A DNA stretch of 64,000 nt, taken from positions 147,240 through 211,239 of the forward strand of contig NZ_JXCA02000001.1 of the NCBI RefSeq assembly GCF_000828085.3. The letters are read 5' to 3'. Position numbers and translations under genes: made by a program. Source of the DNA: Scytonema tolypothrichoides VB-61278 (GTDB lineage Bacteria; Cyanobacteriota; Cyanobacteriia; Cyanobacteriales; Nostocaceae). The notes beneath the pieces were generated by a model that saw only the letters and a program-made list of their open reading frames with translations, was not told where the DNA came from and searched no databases. This document shows, piece after piece, positions 26,735 to 35,487 of the stretch (position 1 is the first letter of the stretch; the number at the start of each line of letters is the position of its first letter).

Positions 26735-26916
26735 CGTTTGAATGATATTTTTCTAGAGGAGTGGTGCACCATCTGCTTTGTGGTTATTATGACATACAAA
26801 CTTAACAAAAAAATCTTTCTTTTAGCCCTTGACCAAGCTCTCCCGGGAGCATCCCAATAATCATGGGGAGGCGAAGCCTAGGCTGTTGACTTTGTAAGGT
26901 TTTTGAAGATAAAAGT

Positions 26917-28152
26917 TCATACAGTTTTTGTGTCAGGCTTTGTGGAGAATAGAGTCCTTCTTTTTGAGAGCATCGACTGACCAAAAACTTCATCTAGCCA
27001 TGCCTCAACATCAGCAAAACTAATAGTTTCAAGCGCCTGCTTAACAATATTAGCTGTTAAATTCATAGTCGATAAGCAAATGGTTAACAACATTTGACCC
27101 ATTTCCTTCAATGGACAACGTGCGGAAAATTGCTTATACTTCCCGAATAGTGATTCAATCACGTCAGAAGCTGCTAACAAAGTGCGCTTGCACTTAATTT
27201 TCTCAGCTTGAGTAGCAATGTAATCAAAAACCTTTTGCTGAAATTTTTGTAGATAAATATCATCAAATGCGAACCTATCTTGCTGAAAATATTCCAGAGA
27301 GTTTCCGTTAATTCCTGATACTTTTAACTGGCTTTCTACACTGCGTGTTAATGATACCATTTGATGCCATCGCTGCAAATCTAATTCATAATCAGCTAGC
27401 CAGCTTAACTTCTCTTTTATTTTCTTTACAATTATTTTGGGTGACATATCTGGCACTAATTTCATCAGTTTCTCTGGGGAAGCATTTAATAATCTTATTC
27501 CCCAATCTGTCAGCCTTTCGATATTAAAATAACGGCATTGAGAACGTTGTGCTGGTGGCGCTAAAAAATAGAATTCTGTTTGTTGTAGTCTTTGTCTACA
27601 TATTGCACATCTTTGCACAAATGATTGATATTTATCCTCTGCCTCTAATTCGTATTTTAATAACAACGCCATTGCATGAGTCACATCATGAGTATAAATC
27701 AGTTCTGGATTTTTTTCTTGATATAGTCTAATTCCTCTTGCTAAGTCACTACTATTATCTGCGACAATTTGTCTTGGTACACCGACTTTCTTACTGACTT
27801 TTTCTAGTGCTGACTCTATCACCTCTCCTCTTGTTGAACTCATTATTTCTATTCCTAATACTTCTACATTCTCATGAGATAGTCCTTCTTTTTTATTAAT
27901 ACTTTCTTCCAAGTTCTGTTGCGAAATTCCTAGAACCACTAAGGCTTTTTGTTTGCCTAGCTCTAAAGTAAAATCAACTATATATATCCAATCCTCCCGA
28001 TATTCTTTCTCTCTTTTCAATTCATACACCCCGATTCTTGCTAACCATTTTCTGATACTATAAAAGCTGGGAATATTCTGGAATTCCGACTCTTTAAATA
28101 ATCCAAAGATTCTCTCTATTGCTCTGAAGCTTACCCCAGAGTCAATTACCAT
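26917..28152 (-). CDS. IS transposase, main ORF
   Basis: The 411-residue frame includes SFRAIERIFGLFKES (helix-turn-helix region), IVADNSSDLARGI and THDVTHAMALLLK with likely catalytic Asp residues, and DVIESLFGKYKQFS with a likely catalytic Glu. That is a DDE-type layout. The frame is open upstream of the ATG (VEELKAKGHSYKIKTVQQAL), so translation probably enters from the short upstream ORF by frameshifting. It appears full length. Confidence 0.85.
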   Translation of the reverse strand: MVIDSGVSFRAIERIFGLFKESEFQNIPSFYSIRKWLARIGVYELKREKEYREDWIYIVDFTLELGKQKALVVLGISQQNLEESINKKEGLSHENVEVLGIEIMSSTRGEVIESALEKVSKKVGVPRQIVADNSSDLARGIRLYQEKNPELIYTHDVTHAMALLLKYELEAEDKYQSFVQRCAICRQRLQQTEFYFLAPPAQRSQCRYFNIERLTDWGIRLLNASPEKLMKLVPDMSPKIIVKKIKEKLSWLADYELDLQRWHQMVSLTRSVESQLKVSGINGNSLEYFQQDRFAFDDIYLQKFQQKVFDYIATQAEKIKCKRTLLAASDVIESLFGKYKQFSARCPLKEMGQMLLTICLSTMNLTANIVKQALETISFADVEAWLDEVFGQSMLSKRRTLFSTKPDTKTV

Positions 28153-28217
28153 CTCTAATGCTTGTTGAACTGTTTTTATCTTGTAGCTGTGACCCTTCGC
28201 CTTTAACTCTTCTACTT

Positions 28218-28499
28218 CTAAATTTGCTTCTTCACTTTCGGCTTTTTCTTTTTTTCTGGCTCATCTCCGACTAGAGTGTGCTGTTTTAGTTTTAATTCTG
28301 CTGCTAATGCTCTCTGCTTCCAGTTCTCTCTTGATGCTGTTAAATCTCTGATTTTTATTTCTAATGCCCTCATTTTTTTGTGTCTTTCTATGGCTTTCTC
28401 TCTCCAGTTATCTCTTCCTTTACGAAATAAACTTGCTAATCTATCAATTGGGCTTTTAAACTCTTCCATCTCGCTTGACTCTGATCGTTTTTTCTGCAC
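28218..28499 (-). CDS. IS upstream ORF, charged N-terminal part of transposase
   Basis: The 93-residue charged coiled-coil protein starts MQKKRSESSEMEEFKSP and ends in a Lys-rich tail, KKKKPKVKKQI. The A-rich run around 28240-28262 is a possible slippery site, because shifting phase there continues as AESEEANLEVEELKAKGHSY into the main transposase. So this may be OrfA of a frameshift-expressed transposase, or one gene broken by an indel. Confidence 0.6.
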   Translation of the reverse strand: MQKKRSESSEMEEFKSPIDRLASLFRKGRDNWREKAIERHKKMRALEIKIRDLTASRENWKQRALAAELKLKQHTLVGDEPEKKKKPKVKKQI

Positions 28500-28548
28500 T
28501 ATTATTGCATGAAATAATTTGCACTAAAAACCCACAAAGTCAACAGCC

Positions 28549-28709
28549 TAGGCTCTGCCTCCTTTAAGGCATTCCTATGCTCTGCATAGGAACGAGAGAC
28601 GAGAGAAGAACAGCCGCTGCGAACCCCTACGCAGTTGTTTATTTAGTTGAATAGCAAATGAGAAAATAATCTCACGCTTTGCTTCTTTGCGTGAGATGAT
28701 TGGAACATT
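28549..28709. repeat. Half of the dispersed repeat interrupted by the IS, and Hsp70 leader
   Basis: TAGGCTCTGCCTCC is followed by CCTATGCTCTGCATAGGAACGAG, which matches in kind the repeat at 2305-2350 (GAGGCAGAGCCTCC and TGGGAACGAG). From 28610 on, AT-rich DNA leads to the Hsp70-like gene. Confidence 0.6.
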
Positions 28710-30308
28710 ATGGCAATCGCAATAGATTTTGGTACAAGCAACACTGTTATCGCTCGCTGGAATCCTGTTACCCAACAACCAGAAACTCTCAACATACCTG
28801 GTTTATCCATTCAACAAAGTCTCAATCCCCCACTGATTCCTAGCTTGGTTTATGTTGAGGATGCCTCAAAAAGACAAGTCTTAGTAGGGCAACAAGTGCG
28901 CGATCGCGGTTTTGACCTCAAAAATGACCCGCGATTTTTCCGCAGCTTTAAACGCGGTATTGGTGCAGACATCCAAGGTTTCTTACCAGAGTTGGATGGA
29001 CAAATTGTCACTTTTGAGCAAGTAGGACAATTGTTCCTCTCTCAAATCATAGAGCAATTGGCACCACTGCAAGGGGGAATAGATTCTCTGGTGTTAACTG
29101 TACCTGTAGACAGCTTTGAGGCTTATCGCCACTGGCTGGGACAAGTTTGCCAAACCCTAAACGTTGAACAGGTGCGGATGCTGGATGAACCAACAGCAGC
29201 AGCTTTGGGCTATGGCTTGGCAGATCAAGAAATTCTCTTGGTGATTGACTTTGGCGGCGGAACCTTAGATTTATCTCTGGTACGGCTAGATCAAACCGTG
29301 CAAAGAACTCAAAAGCCCGTCGGGTTTCTTCTCAAATGGGGTAACAAATCCTTAGCTGAAGACTCAAAACAAAAGGTAAAAACCGCTCGCGTGTTGGCGA
29401 AAGCTGGGCAAAATTTGGGTGGGACTGACATCGATAATTGGCTAGTTGATTACTTTGCTAAAACTCAAGGGTTGGTGGTGAGTCCTCTGACAACGCGACT
29501 CGCAGAAAGAGTGAAGATTCAACTTTCAACTCAAACCCAAGCAAGCGAAGTTTATTTCAACGATGAGACGTTTGAGAGTTATGAGTTAGATCTCAACCGC
29601 GACACTCTAAACACTATCCTTACAGAACACTCATTTTTTGAACGACTGGATGAGTCGATGACTTCCCTGTTGCAGCAAGCACGACGCCAAGGGATAGAAG
29701 TTTCAGATATTAATGCTGTTTTACTTGTGGGTGGAACTGTACAACTGAGCGCAGTACAAACATGGGTGAAGCAGTATTTTCAACCAGAAAAAATTCGTTG
29801 TGAGCGTCCTTTTGAAGCCATTGCTCAAGGTGCTTTACAAGTTGCTCAAGGCGTGGAAGTGAAAGATTTTCTCTACCATAGCTATGGTATCCGTTATTGG
29901 GACCGTCGCAACAAATGTCATAGCTGGCACCCTATTATTAAAGTTGGTCAGCCTTATCCAATGACTCAGCCAGTAGAATTAGTTTTGGGCGCTTCTGTAG
30001 AGAGTCAGCCCAGCATTGAATTAATTATGGGTGAGTTGGGTGCGGATACGGGCGGTACGGAAGTTTATTTTGATGGCGATCGCCTGATTACTCGCACTGT
30101 CACCAGTGGTGAAACAACCGTCAAACCCCTTAATGATAAAGATGGGGCAAGATCAATTGCTCAACTGACACCGCCAGGGTTTCCGGGGAGCGATCGCATC
30201 AAAGTCGGCTTTCAAGTCGATGAACAACGCTTTTTACGAATCACAGTTGAGGACTTGTTGACAAGTGAAACGCTATTGGAGAATCAAGTTGTAGCACAGT
30301 TGAGTTAA
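28710..30308 (+). CDS. Hsp70-like ATPase with shortened substrate-binding region
   Basis: The 532-residue protein starts MAIAIDFGTSNTVIARWNP (phosphate 1 loop). It has LVIDFGGGTLDLSLV (phosphate 2), MLDEPTAAALGYG (connect 1) and AVLLVGGTVQLSAVQ (adenosine). The ATPase domain occupies about 1-385 and only about 145 residues follow, so the canonical lid is missing. It probably acts as a specialised Hsp70/HscA-like chaperone. The second half of the linker region (PVGFLLKWGNKSLAEDSKQK) is a non-canonical insert. Confidence 0.88.
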   Translation: MAIAIDFGTSNTVIARWNPVTQQPETLNIPGLSIQQSLNPPLIPSLVYVEDASKRQVLVGQQVRDRGFDLKNDPRFFRSFKRGIGADIQGFLPELDGQIVTFEQVGQLFLSQIIEQLAPLQGGIDSLVLTVPVDSFEAYRHWLGQVCQTLNVEQVRMLDEPTAAALGYGLADQEILLVIDFGGGTLDLSLVRLDQTVQRTQKPVGFLLKWGNKSLAEDSKQKVKTARVLAKAGQNLGGTDIDNWLVDYFAKTQGLVVSPLTTRLAERVKIQLSTQTQASEVYFNDETFESYELDLNRDTLNTILTEHSFFERLDESMTSLLQQARRQGIEVSDINAVLLVGGTVQLSAVQTWVKQYFQPEKIRCERPFEAIAQGALQVAQGVEVKDFLYHSYGIRYWDRRNKCHSWHPIIKVGQPYPMTQPVELVLGASVESQPSIELIMGELGADTGGTEVYFDGDRLITRTVTSGETTVKPLNDKDGARSIAQLTPPGFPGSDRIKVGFQVDEQRFLRITVEDLLTSETLLENQVVAQLS

Positions 30309-30570
30309 ATCAGGGAACAGGGAACAGGAAACAGGGAACAGGGAACAGGGAACAGGGAAACTGAATAAACATGGCTTGTCGTAAGCGTTTATACAAACTT
30401 GTGGTTCAATTACCTGACCTCTATCCCCTCACGCCAGGTGCACCGTCCTTGGGAACCCCAACGCCAGATACCTACGGAGGGAAACCCTCCTGCAGTACTG
30501 GCTCCGCAACGCACTGGCTCTCCTTAATAAGGAGAGGGGTGCCCGTGAGGGCGGGGTGAGGTATCAACGC
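30309..30570. repeat. STRR (GGGAACA) cluster and palindromic repeats
   Basis: About six GGGAACA heptads at 30313-30360 follow the Hsp70 stop codon. From 30420 to 30560 a palindromic repeat block follows (GGAGGGAAACCCTCC core) of the type also found inside the CruA-like gene. Confidence 0.85.
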
Positions 30571-30588
30571 TTACTACTAACCCAATTC

Positions 30589-31104
30589 CTACCTTTGCAC
30601 CACCACAGGCGTTCCTATCGATGCCCAGTTAAACAGCAACTTAGCCTTTTTAGGAGCGACATTTATACAGCCGTGGCTGACTGGTGTCCCAAATTTTTTA
30701 TGCCAGTAAGCACCATGAATTCCATAACTTCCGCTGTAATACATAGTATATGGAACGTTGGGAATGTCATAGTCCTCACCCTGCATTCGGGCAGATTTAT
30801 GCTTGGATTGAATTTGAAAAACACCAGTTGGAGTCGGGGTGGATTTCTTACCTGTCGAAATAATAAATGTATAGACAAGTTTGTCACCCTCCCAAGCTGT
30901 TAAGCGTTGGCTTGAAAGATCAATTTGAATCCAACGCTGCTGAGATTGTTGTAGCACTAGTACTTGTCCTTTAATCGTCTGGCTTTTTGATTGTGCCCAA
31001 ACCTGATTTGAAGCACTCAAAAAAACGTTTAAAGTCAGTGCTATTCCAGTTATAAAGAGCTTTAAGGGACGCATCGATATAGGAGAAGTTAGACTGTTCA
31101 TCAT
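30589..31104 (-). CDS. L,D-transpeptidase (YkuD domain), exported
   Basis: The product has about 171 residues from the ATG at 31104. The hydrophobic stretch LKLFITGIALTLNVFLSAS followed by NQVWAQ is a signal peptide. The YkuD domain covers the rest, with IDLSSQRLTAWEGDKLVYTF, then MYYSGSYGIHGAYWH and the active-site motif SHGCINVAP containing the catalytic Cys. It forms 3-3 peptidoglycan cross-links or attaches proteins to peptidoglycan. It is short, with no LysM or other wall-binding domain. Confidence 0.92.
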   Translation of the reverse strand: MMNSLTSPISMRPLKLFITGIALTLNVFLSASNQVWAQSKSQTIKGQVLVLQQSQQRWIQIDLSSQRLTAWEGDKLVYTFIISTGKKSTPTPTGVFQIQSKHKSARMQGEDYDIPNVPYTMYYSGSYGIHGAYWHKKFGTPVSHGCINVAPKKAKLLFNWASIGTPVVVQR

Positions 31105-31288
31105 AGATACACTCAAATAACAGCCGTTTGGGGAAAGTTTTCGCTTTCTCCTATAATTCCTATTTTATTACATCAAAATACTGCTGTTTTGTTTAATTTT
31201 ATAAAAATTGATGCATCAGCTACAATACCCGCCGAAGTTTAGATAAGGAGGCATACTCAAAGTCAGCCTTTGCAAGGACACAACACGA

Positions 31289-31921
31289 CTAACTCATTTT
31301 TTGCATCAAGCTTGCTGCTTTTGAAGTGATCGCCTGCCAGTTTTGTGTATCTACAAACTCTTTGGGAAACAATTGACTACTCAAACCGACTGCGATCGCC
31401 CCTGCTTGTAAAAATTCCTTGGCATTCTCTAAAGTCACACCCCCTGTCGGAATCAAGGGAATATGACCTAAAGGTCCTCGCAAACTTCTGATGTAATTTA
31501 CCCCTCCCACTGCTTCTATAGGAAACACCTTGACACAGCTTGCCCCACTAGACCAAGCAGTGACTATTTCCGTTGGGGAAAGCGCTCCTGGTATAATCGG
31601 TACGCCTATATCAACTGCTGCTTGAATCATCACTGGGTCAACATGGGGAGTGAAGAGAAATTGTGCCCCTGCTGCAATTGCTTCCTGCATTTGTTGTAAA
31701 TTTAGCAGCGTACCAGTTCCAATAGTACAATTAGGTAATTCTACTCTTAGTTGTGTAATCAGTTCAGTCGCACCAGCACTATTCCAAGTAATTTCAATTA
31801 ATTGTATTCCTCCAGATGCCACAGCCAAAGCCATTTGGCGTGTCAAGGAAACTTCTGGGGCGCGGACAACTGCAATTACCTTATGTTGTTTGAGCTGCGA
31901 TAGCCAAGCTTGACCAGACAT
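31289..31921 (-). CDS. eda: KDPG/KHG aldolase (bifunctional 2-dehydro-3-deoxyphosphogluconate aldolase family)
   Basis: The 210-residue TIM-barrel class I aldolase starts at the ATG at 31921. VIAVVRAPEVSL, IEITWNSAGATELI (general base Glu), IGTGTLL, and CVKVFPIEAVGG with the Schiff-base Lys are the expected motifs. It cleaves 2-keto-3-deoxy-6-phosphogluconate to pyruvate and glyceraldehyde-3-phosphate in the Entner-Doudoroff pathway, and may act on 4-hydroxy-2-oxoglutarate. It stands alone here; no edd or zwf is nearby. Confidence 0.9.
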   Translation of the reverse strand: MSGQAWLSQLKQHKVIAVVRAPEVSLTRQMALAVASGGIQLIEITWNSAGATELITQLRVELPNCTIGTGTLLNLQQMQEAIAAGAQFLFTPHVDPVMIQAAVDIGVPIIPGALSPTEIVTAWSSGASCVKVFPIEAVGGVNYIRSLRGPLGHIPLIPTGGVTLENAKEFLQAGAIAVGLSSQLFPKEFVDTQNWQAITSKAASLMQKMS

Positions 31922-32220
31922 TTTTTTCAAGTTTTATATTTTAGATTAAAGTTATGTCTTAATGATTAGAACATAGCTTTTGTATCTTACCATAGACATA
32001 TTTAGTTTGAATCATAACGAGTTACGTTTCGATTATCAGCCTATCTTTGGGAATATATATACAGCTATTTACCCTTTCATCAATAGTCTACTAACTAATG
32101 AGTGATGACTAATGACTGATTATTAAATAGATAAATTAAGCCGCCAGCGAGATGACAAAGATTCAATTAGTTTTTAGTTTAAAGAAAGATACACACTTTT
32201 CTTAATGTGGTAACAAGATT

Positions 32221-33057
32221 ATGCCTCTCTATAAACTTGCAGACTTTGATCCAAATTATCGAGAAACTTTTGGTGGCGACGATATCAAAGCTTTAGACTT
32301 ATATACACAAGGTGGAGTCAGAGTTGGTTCAGTTGCTGATGCGCTAGTTGATGCAGATGGTCGTTTTCGCTATTTGGTTATAGATACTCAATACAATTCT
32401 TCTCATAAAAGAATATTGCTACCAATTGGTCTGTCCCAGATTGATTATAATCAGCGACGCGTTTATGTCGATGGACTCAGCAAAGAGCAAGTGCAAAGTT
32501 TGCCTGTGTACAAAGACGAAATGACTGTTGATTACGATTATGAAGAGCAGCTACGTAAGACTTATCGTCCAAGCTCTAGTGATTTGACTTATGATCGCGA
32601 TACCTACAACTACGAACAAGACCCATCCCTGTACAACTTGAATGACCAGAACCATCAAACTTTCAAACTATACGAAGAGCGGCTCATTGCCAATAAAAAC
32701 CGTATCAAGACAGGAGAAGTAACAGTTGGTAAGCACATTGAAACAGAAACAGCAACTGTTTCAGTACCAATTGAAAGAGAACGAGTTGTGATTGAGCGAG
32801 TTGATCCTACAGAGACAGTAGTAAATCCCAGTGAACTTAAGTTTCAAGAAGGGGAAATAGCACGCATAGAAATCTACGAAGAAACCCCTGAGATTCGTAA
32901 AGAAGCGTTTGTACGTGAAGAAGTCCGCATCAAAAAAGTAGTTGAGACAGAGACGGTTGAAGCAAAAGAAACAATTCGTCGGGAAGAGTTAGATGTTCGG
33001 ACCGAAGGAGATTTACCCATAGCTCAAACTGATGTCATTCCAAATAACCTTGTTTAA
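32221..33057 (+). CDS. PRC-barrel/DUF2382 stress protein, copy 1
   Basis: The 278-residue protein has a PRC-barrel at about 1-90 (DDIKALDLYTQGGVRVGSVAD, FRYLVIDTQ, then ILLPIGLSQIDYN) and a DUF2382 region at about 150-260 with alternating charged beta strands (LYEERLIANKNRIKTGEV, IERERVVIERVDP, FVREEVRIKKVVE). It resembles the AvaK/YsnF-type proteins linked to akinetes or stress in cyanobacteria. It is cytoplasmic. First of three tandem paralogues, with its own terminator. Confidence 0.88.
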   Translation: MPLYKLADFDPNYRETFGGDDIKALDLYTQGGVRVGSVADALVDADGRFRYLVIDTQYNSSHKRILLPIGLSQIDYNQRRVYVDGLSKEQVQSLPVYKDEMTVDYDYEEQLRKTYRPSSSDLTYDRDTYNYEQDPSLYNLNDQNHQTFKLYEERLIANKNRIKTGEVTVGKHIETETATVSVPIERERVVIERVDPTETVVNPSELKFQEGEIARIEIYEETPEIRKEAFVREEVRIKKVVETETVEAKETIRREELDVRTEGDLPIAQTDVIPNNLV

Positions 33058-33103
33058 ATTGCTTTTCCCAAAACTTTTTGAATAGAGTTGTACTATAAAA
33101 TGG

Positions 33104-33147
33104 GACAGGCAAGAGGAGGAAGACTCATCTTTTGCCTGTCTTTGTTA
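33104..33147 (+). terminator. Terminator after DUF2382 copy 1
   Basis: The stem GACAGGCAA/TTGCCTGTC encloses a 19-nt loop and is followed by TTTGTTATTT, 46 bp after the stop codon. Confidence 0.75.
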
Positions 33148-33333
33148 TTTAAAAGTATTGTCTGAAAAAAAAGTATAAAAAATCCAAAAAAGCAAGTCAA
33201 TTCATTACAAAAAACTATCACTTTTGAATACTAGTAATATCAACTGATTCAGTCGTTAGGGAGATGGAGCACATTAGATAACCTTTTAACATCATAGATA
33301 AGAAAGTAAAAAATAGGTTGAGAGGAAATTATC

Positions 33334-34242
33334 ATGGCTCTCTATAAAATTGCAGATTTCGACCCAGACTACAAAGATACTTTTCAAGGTAATGATATCA
33401 AAGGAATGGGCGTTTACGCAGAAGGAAGCGATGAAAAGGTCGGTACTGTCAGTGATGTTTTAGTTGATGAAGAAGGCCATTTCCGCTATTTAGTTGTTGA
33501 CTTAGGTTTCTGGATTTTTGGTAAGAAAGTCTTGTTACCAGTTGGTCGTTCTCGCATCGACTATAACGTTGATCGCGTCTATGCAATTGGAATGACCAGA
33601 GAACAAGCCGAAAGATTACCTGAGTACAATGAGAATGACGTTCTTGATTACGACTATGAAGAGCGGGTACGCGGTACATATCGAACTCCTGTAGATACAG
33701 CAACTCCTGTTGAATCATCTGCTGCTTTAATAGACCCAACATATTCAGCTGCGACAGCAGGATATCAGCCAACACCTGCTACAAATTATCCAACTTATGA
33801 TCGTAATACATACACATACGAGCAAGACGCTCCTTTGTTCAATCTCAACGATCAGGATCATCAAACCCTCAGATTGTATGAAGAACGGCTAGTTGCTAAC
33901 AAGAGACGCCAGAAAGCTGGGGAAGTAGCGGTTGGAAAGCGTATTGAAACTGAAACTGCACGAGTTGCGGTTCCAGTAGAAAAAGAGCGAGTTGTTGTTG
34001 AGCGAGTTACTCCAGCAGATGCTGGTAGAGCTGTTGCTCCTGGCGAAGCAAACTTCCGTGAAGGAGAAGTTGCTCGCGTGGAAATTTACGAAGAAACAGC
34101 TGACATTCGCAAAGAAGCTTTTGTACGTGAAGAAGTCAGAGTCAGGAAAGTGGTAGACCAAGACACGGTTGAAGCTCAAGAAACAATTCGTCGTGAAGAA
34201 CTGGATATAAACGCTCCTGGTCTTCCCATTGATGAGCGCTAA
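33334..34242 (+). CDS. PRC-barrel/DUF2382 stress protein, copy 2
   Basis: The 302-residue protein is closely similar to copy 1 over both domains: MALYKIADFDPDYKDTFQG at the start, RRQKAGEVAVGKRIETETA in the middle and EAFVREEVRVRKVVDQDT at the end. It has a longer Pro/Thr/Tyr-rich linker at about 125-155. A GAGAGGA motif precedes the ATG. The tandem pair is separated by a terminator, so each copy may be regulated independently. Confidence 0.88.
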   Translation: MALYKIADFDPDYKDTFQGNDIKGMGVYAEGSDEKVGTVSDVLVDEEGHFRYLVVDLGFWIFGKKVLLPVGRSRIDYNVDRVYAIGMTREQAERLPEYNENDVLDYDYEERVRGTYRTPVDTATPVESSAALIDPTYSAATAGYQPTPATNYPTYDRNTYTYEQDAPLFNLNDQDHQTLRLYEERLVANKRRQKAGEVAVGKRIETETARVAVPVEKERVVVERVTPADAGRAVAPGEANFREGEVARVEIYEETADIRKEAFVREEVRVRKVVDQDTVEAQETIRREELDINAPGLPIDER

Positions 34243-34269
34243 ATCAAATCTTTTACATAAGTGATAGAA

Positions 34270-34297
34270 GTAGAGACCCGGAATTCCGCGTCTCTAC
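34270..34297. repeat. 28-bp palindrome GTAGAGAC-N12-GTCTCTAC
   Basis: The arms GTAGAGAC and GTCTCTAC flank a 12-nt centre. Two more copies with the same arms and the same 28-bp length occur at 42958-42985 and 54994-55021. Here it lies 28 bp after a stop codon and could also act as a terminator-like hairpin. Confidence 0.9.
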
Positions 34298-34465
34298 TTA
34301 TCATTAGTAAAGTCAATGAAATCAAGATTTTTTAACAGTTATCAAGGAAGCGCCGCAGTTATCAGGTAGGAAACGGACTCGTCCACCTCTTGTTCACTGT
34401 TCACTGTTCACTGTTGACTGTTCACTTGTTGAAATTTTAGACTTAGCAGTTATGACTTTTTAACA

Positions 34466-35350
34466 ATGATTGACAAAAAAAATTATAAGATCAGTCATGA
34501 AAAGGCAAGTAAAATTGCAAGAATTAGTAGTCTCTTAAAAAAATTGAGTAATAAAGTCAAAAAATATACCGTTGTTGATAGGGAAGGTCAGAGCGTAGGT
34601 GAAGTTAGAGATTTAATCATAGATATCCATCGTCAGCTAAATTTCGTTGTCTCGAAATTGGACAATCAGGGAAATCATCGATTAATTCTATTAAGCAGTA
34701 AGCTAGTCGAAAAAGTTGATTCTCAAATTAAACTCGTTTTTATAAACTTAAAGAAATCACAAGTAGAATATTTACCTAACTATACAGAAAGAGAAACGCA
34801 AGTGAGTGAAATGGAACAGAATTTAAACGTTCAAGAAGCAAATACACAAAACTCAGAGTTGATTGCAGCAGTAGCAGCTGCTACAAATGGTCAGGTAGAT
34901 TCAGTAGAAGATGTTATTCGTTTGCTCGGGGAACGATTAATCATTGAGCGCAGCAAGCGTAAAGTTGGCGAGGTGATTGTCCGTAAAGAAATTGAAACCC
35001 AAATCGTACAAGTGCCAATCCGGCGCGAAAAACTGATAGTAGAACAAGTTAGCCCAGAATACAAACAGCTTGCACAAGTAGATTTAGGAGAAGAAGTCAT
35101 TTCTGGTGTTGATTTGACTCAAAAGGAAACATCTGCATCGACGACTCATTTAGAACCGACTACCCATTTTGATGGTGAACTGACTGTCAGTGGTGAATTT
35201 AGCTCTCCGAAAATAGCAAGTTTACTTTTAAATGCGATCGCCCTAGAGCGAAATCATAAATGTAAAGCAGTGCGAGTCACAGTCATTGTCGAAGATGAAG
35301 AACATCAGAAAACATACCAGGAGTGGTTTAACCGCACGTCAAAACGGTAA
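34466..35350 (+). CDS. PRC-barrel/DUF2382-like protein, divergent copy 3
   Basis: The 294-residue protein has an N-terminal basic extension, a PRC-barrel-like segment (YTVVDREGQSVGEVRDLII), DUF2382 strands (LLGERLIIERSKRKVGEV, then VQVPIRREKLIVEQVSP) and a C-terminal segment absent from copies 1 and 2 (LLLNAIALERNHKCKAVRV and IVEDEEHQKTYQEWF). It probably arose from the same family and has been remodelled. It ends only 137 bp before the caspase-hydrolase gene, with an inverted-repeat element in between. Confidence 0.8.
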   Translation: MIDKKNYKISHEKASKIARISSLLKKLSNKVKKYTVVDREGQSVGEVRDLIIDIHRQLNFVVSKLDNQGNHRLILLSSKLVEKVDSQIKLVFINLKKSQVEYLPNYTERETQVSEMEQNLNVQEANTQNSELIAAVAAATNGQVDSVEDVIRLLGERLIIERSKRKVGEVIVRKEIETQIVQVPIRREKLIVEQVSPEYKQLAQVDLGEEVISGVDLTQKETSASTTHLEPTTHFDGELTVSGEFSSPKIASLLLNAIALERNHKCKAVRVTVIVEDEEHQKTYQEWFNRTSKR

Positions 35351-35365
35351 AACACACTGCCCGTG

Positions 35366-35473
35366 TTATATAGATGCAACGCAGGCAGTTTTTTGTGCCA
35401 CAAAAATTTGTGGCACAAAAATTTGGAAAGTTGCGACGTTTTGTTGTAGCTGAATATCGTTGCATCTATATAA
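35366..35473. mobile_element. MITE-like element, 108 bp, upstream of the caspase gene
   Basis: TTATATAGATGCAACG at 35366-35381 is perfectly inverted at 35458-35473 (16 bp). Inside, TTTTTGTGCCACAAA and its complement form a second perfect 15-bp hairpin at about 35390-35424. It has no coding capacity and sits 14 bp before the caspase start codon, so the promoter or ribosome-binding region may lie within it. Confidence 0.8.
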
Positions 35474-35487
35474 AAAGTTAGATAATT

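Larger units (their letters stand above)
26881..28548 (-). mobile_element. Complete insertion sequence, about 1668 bp
   Basis: The ends are inverted repeats: GGCTGTTGACTTTGT at 26881 and its complement ending at 28548, followed by the similar AAGGTTTTT and GGGTTTTT. Both flanks read TA, consistent with a 2-bp target duplication. The flanks AGGCGAAGCC and GGCTCTGCCTCC look like the two halves of a small dispersed palindromic repeat that the IS entered. It encodes a transposase in two overlapping phases. I do not assign an IS family with confidence. Confidence 0.85.
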
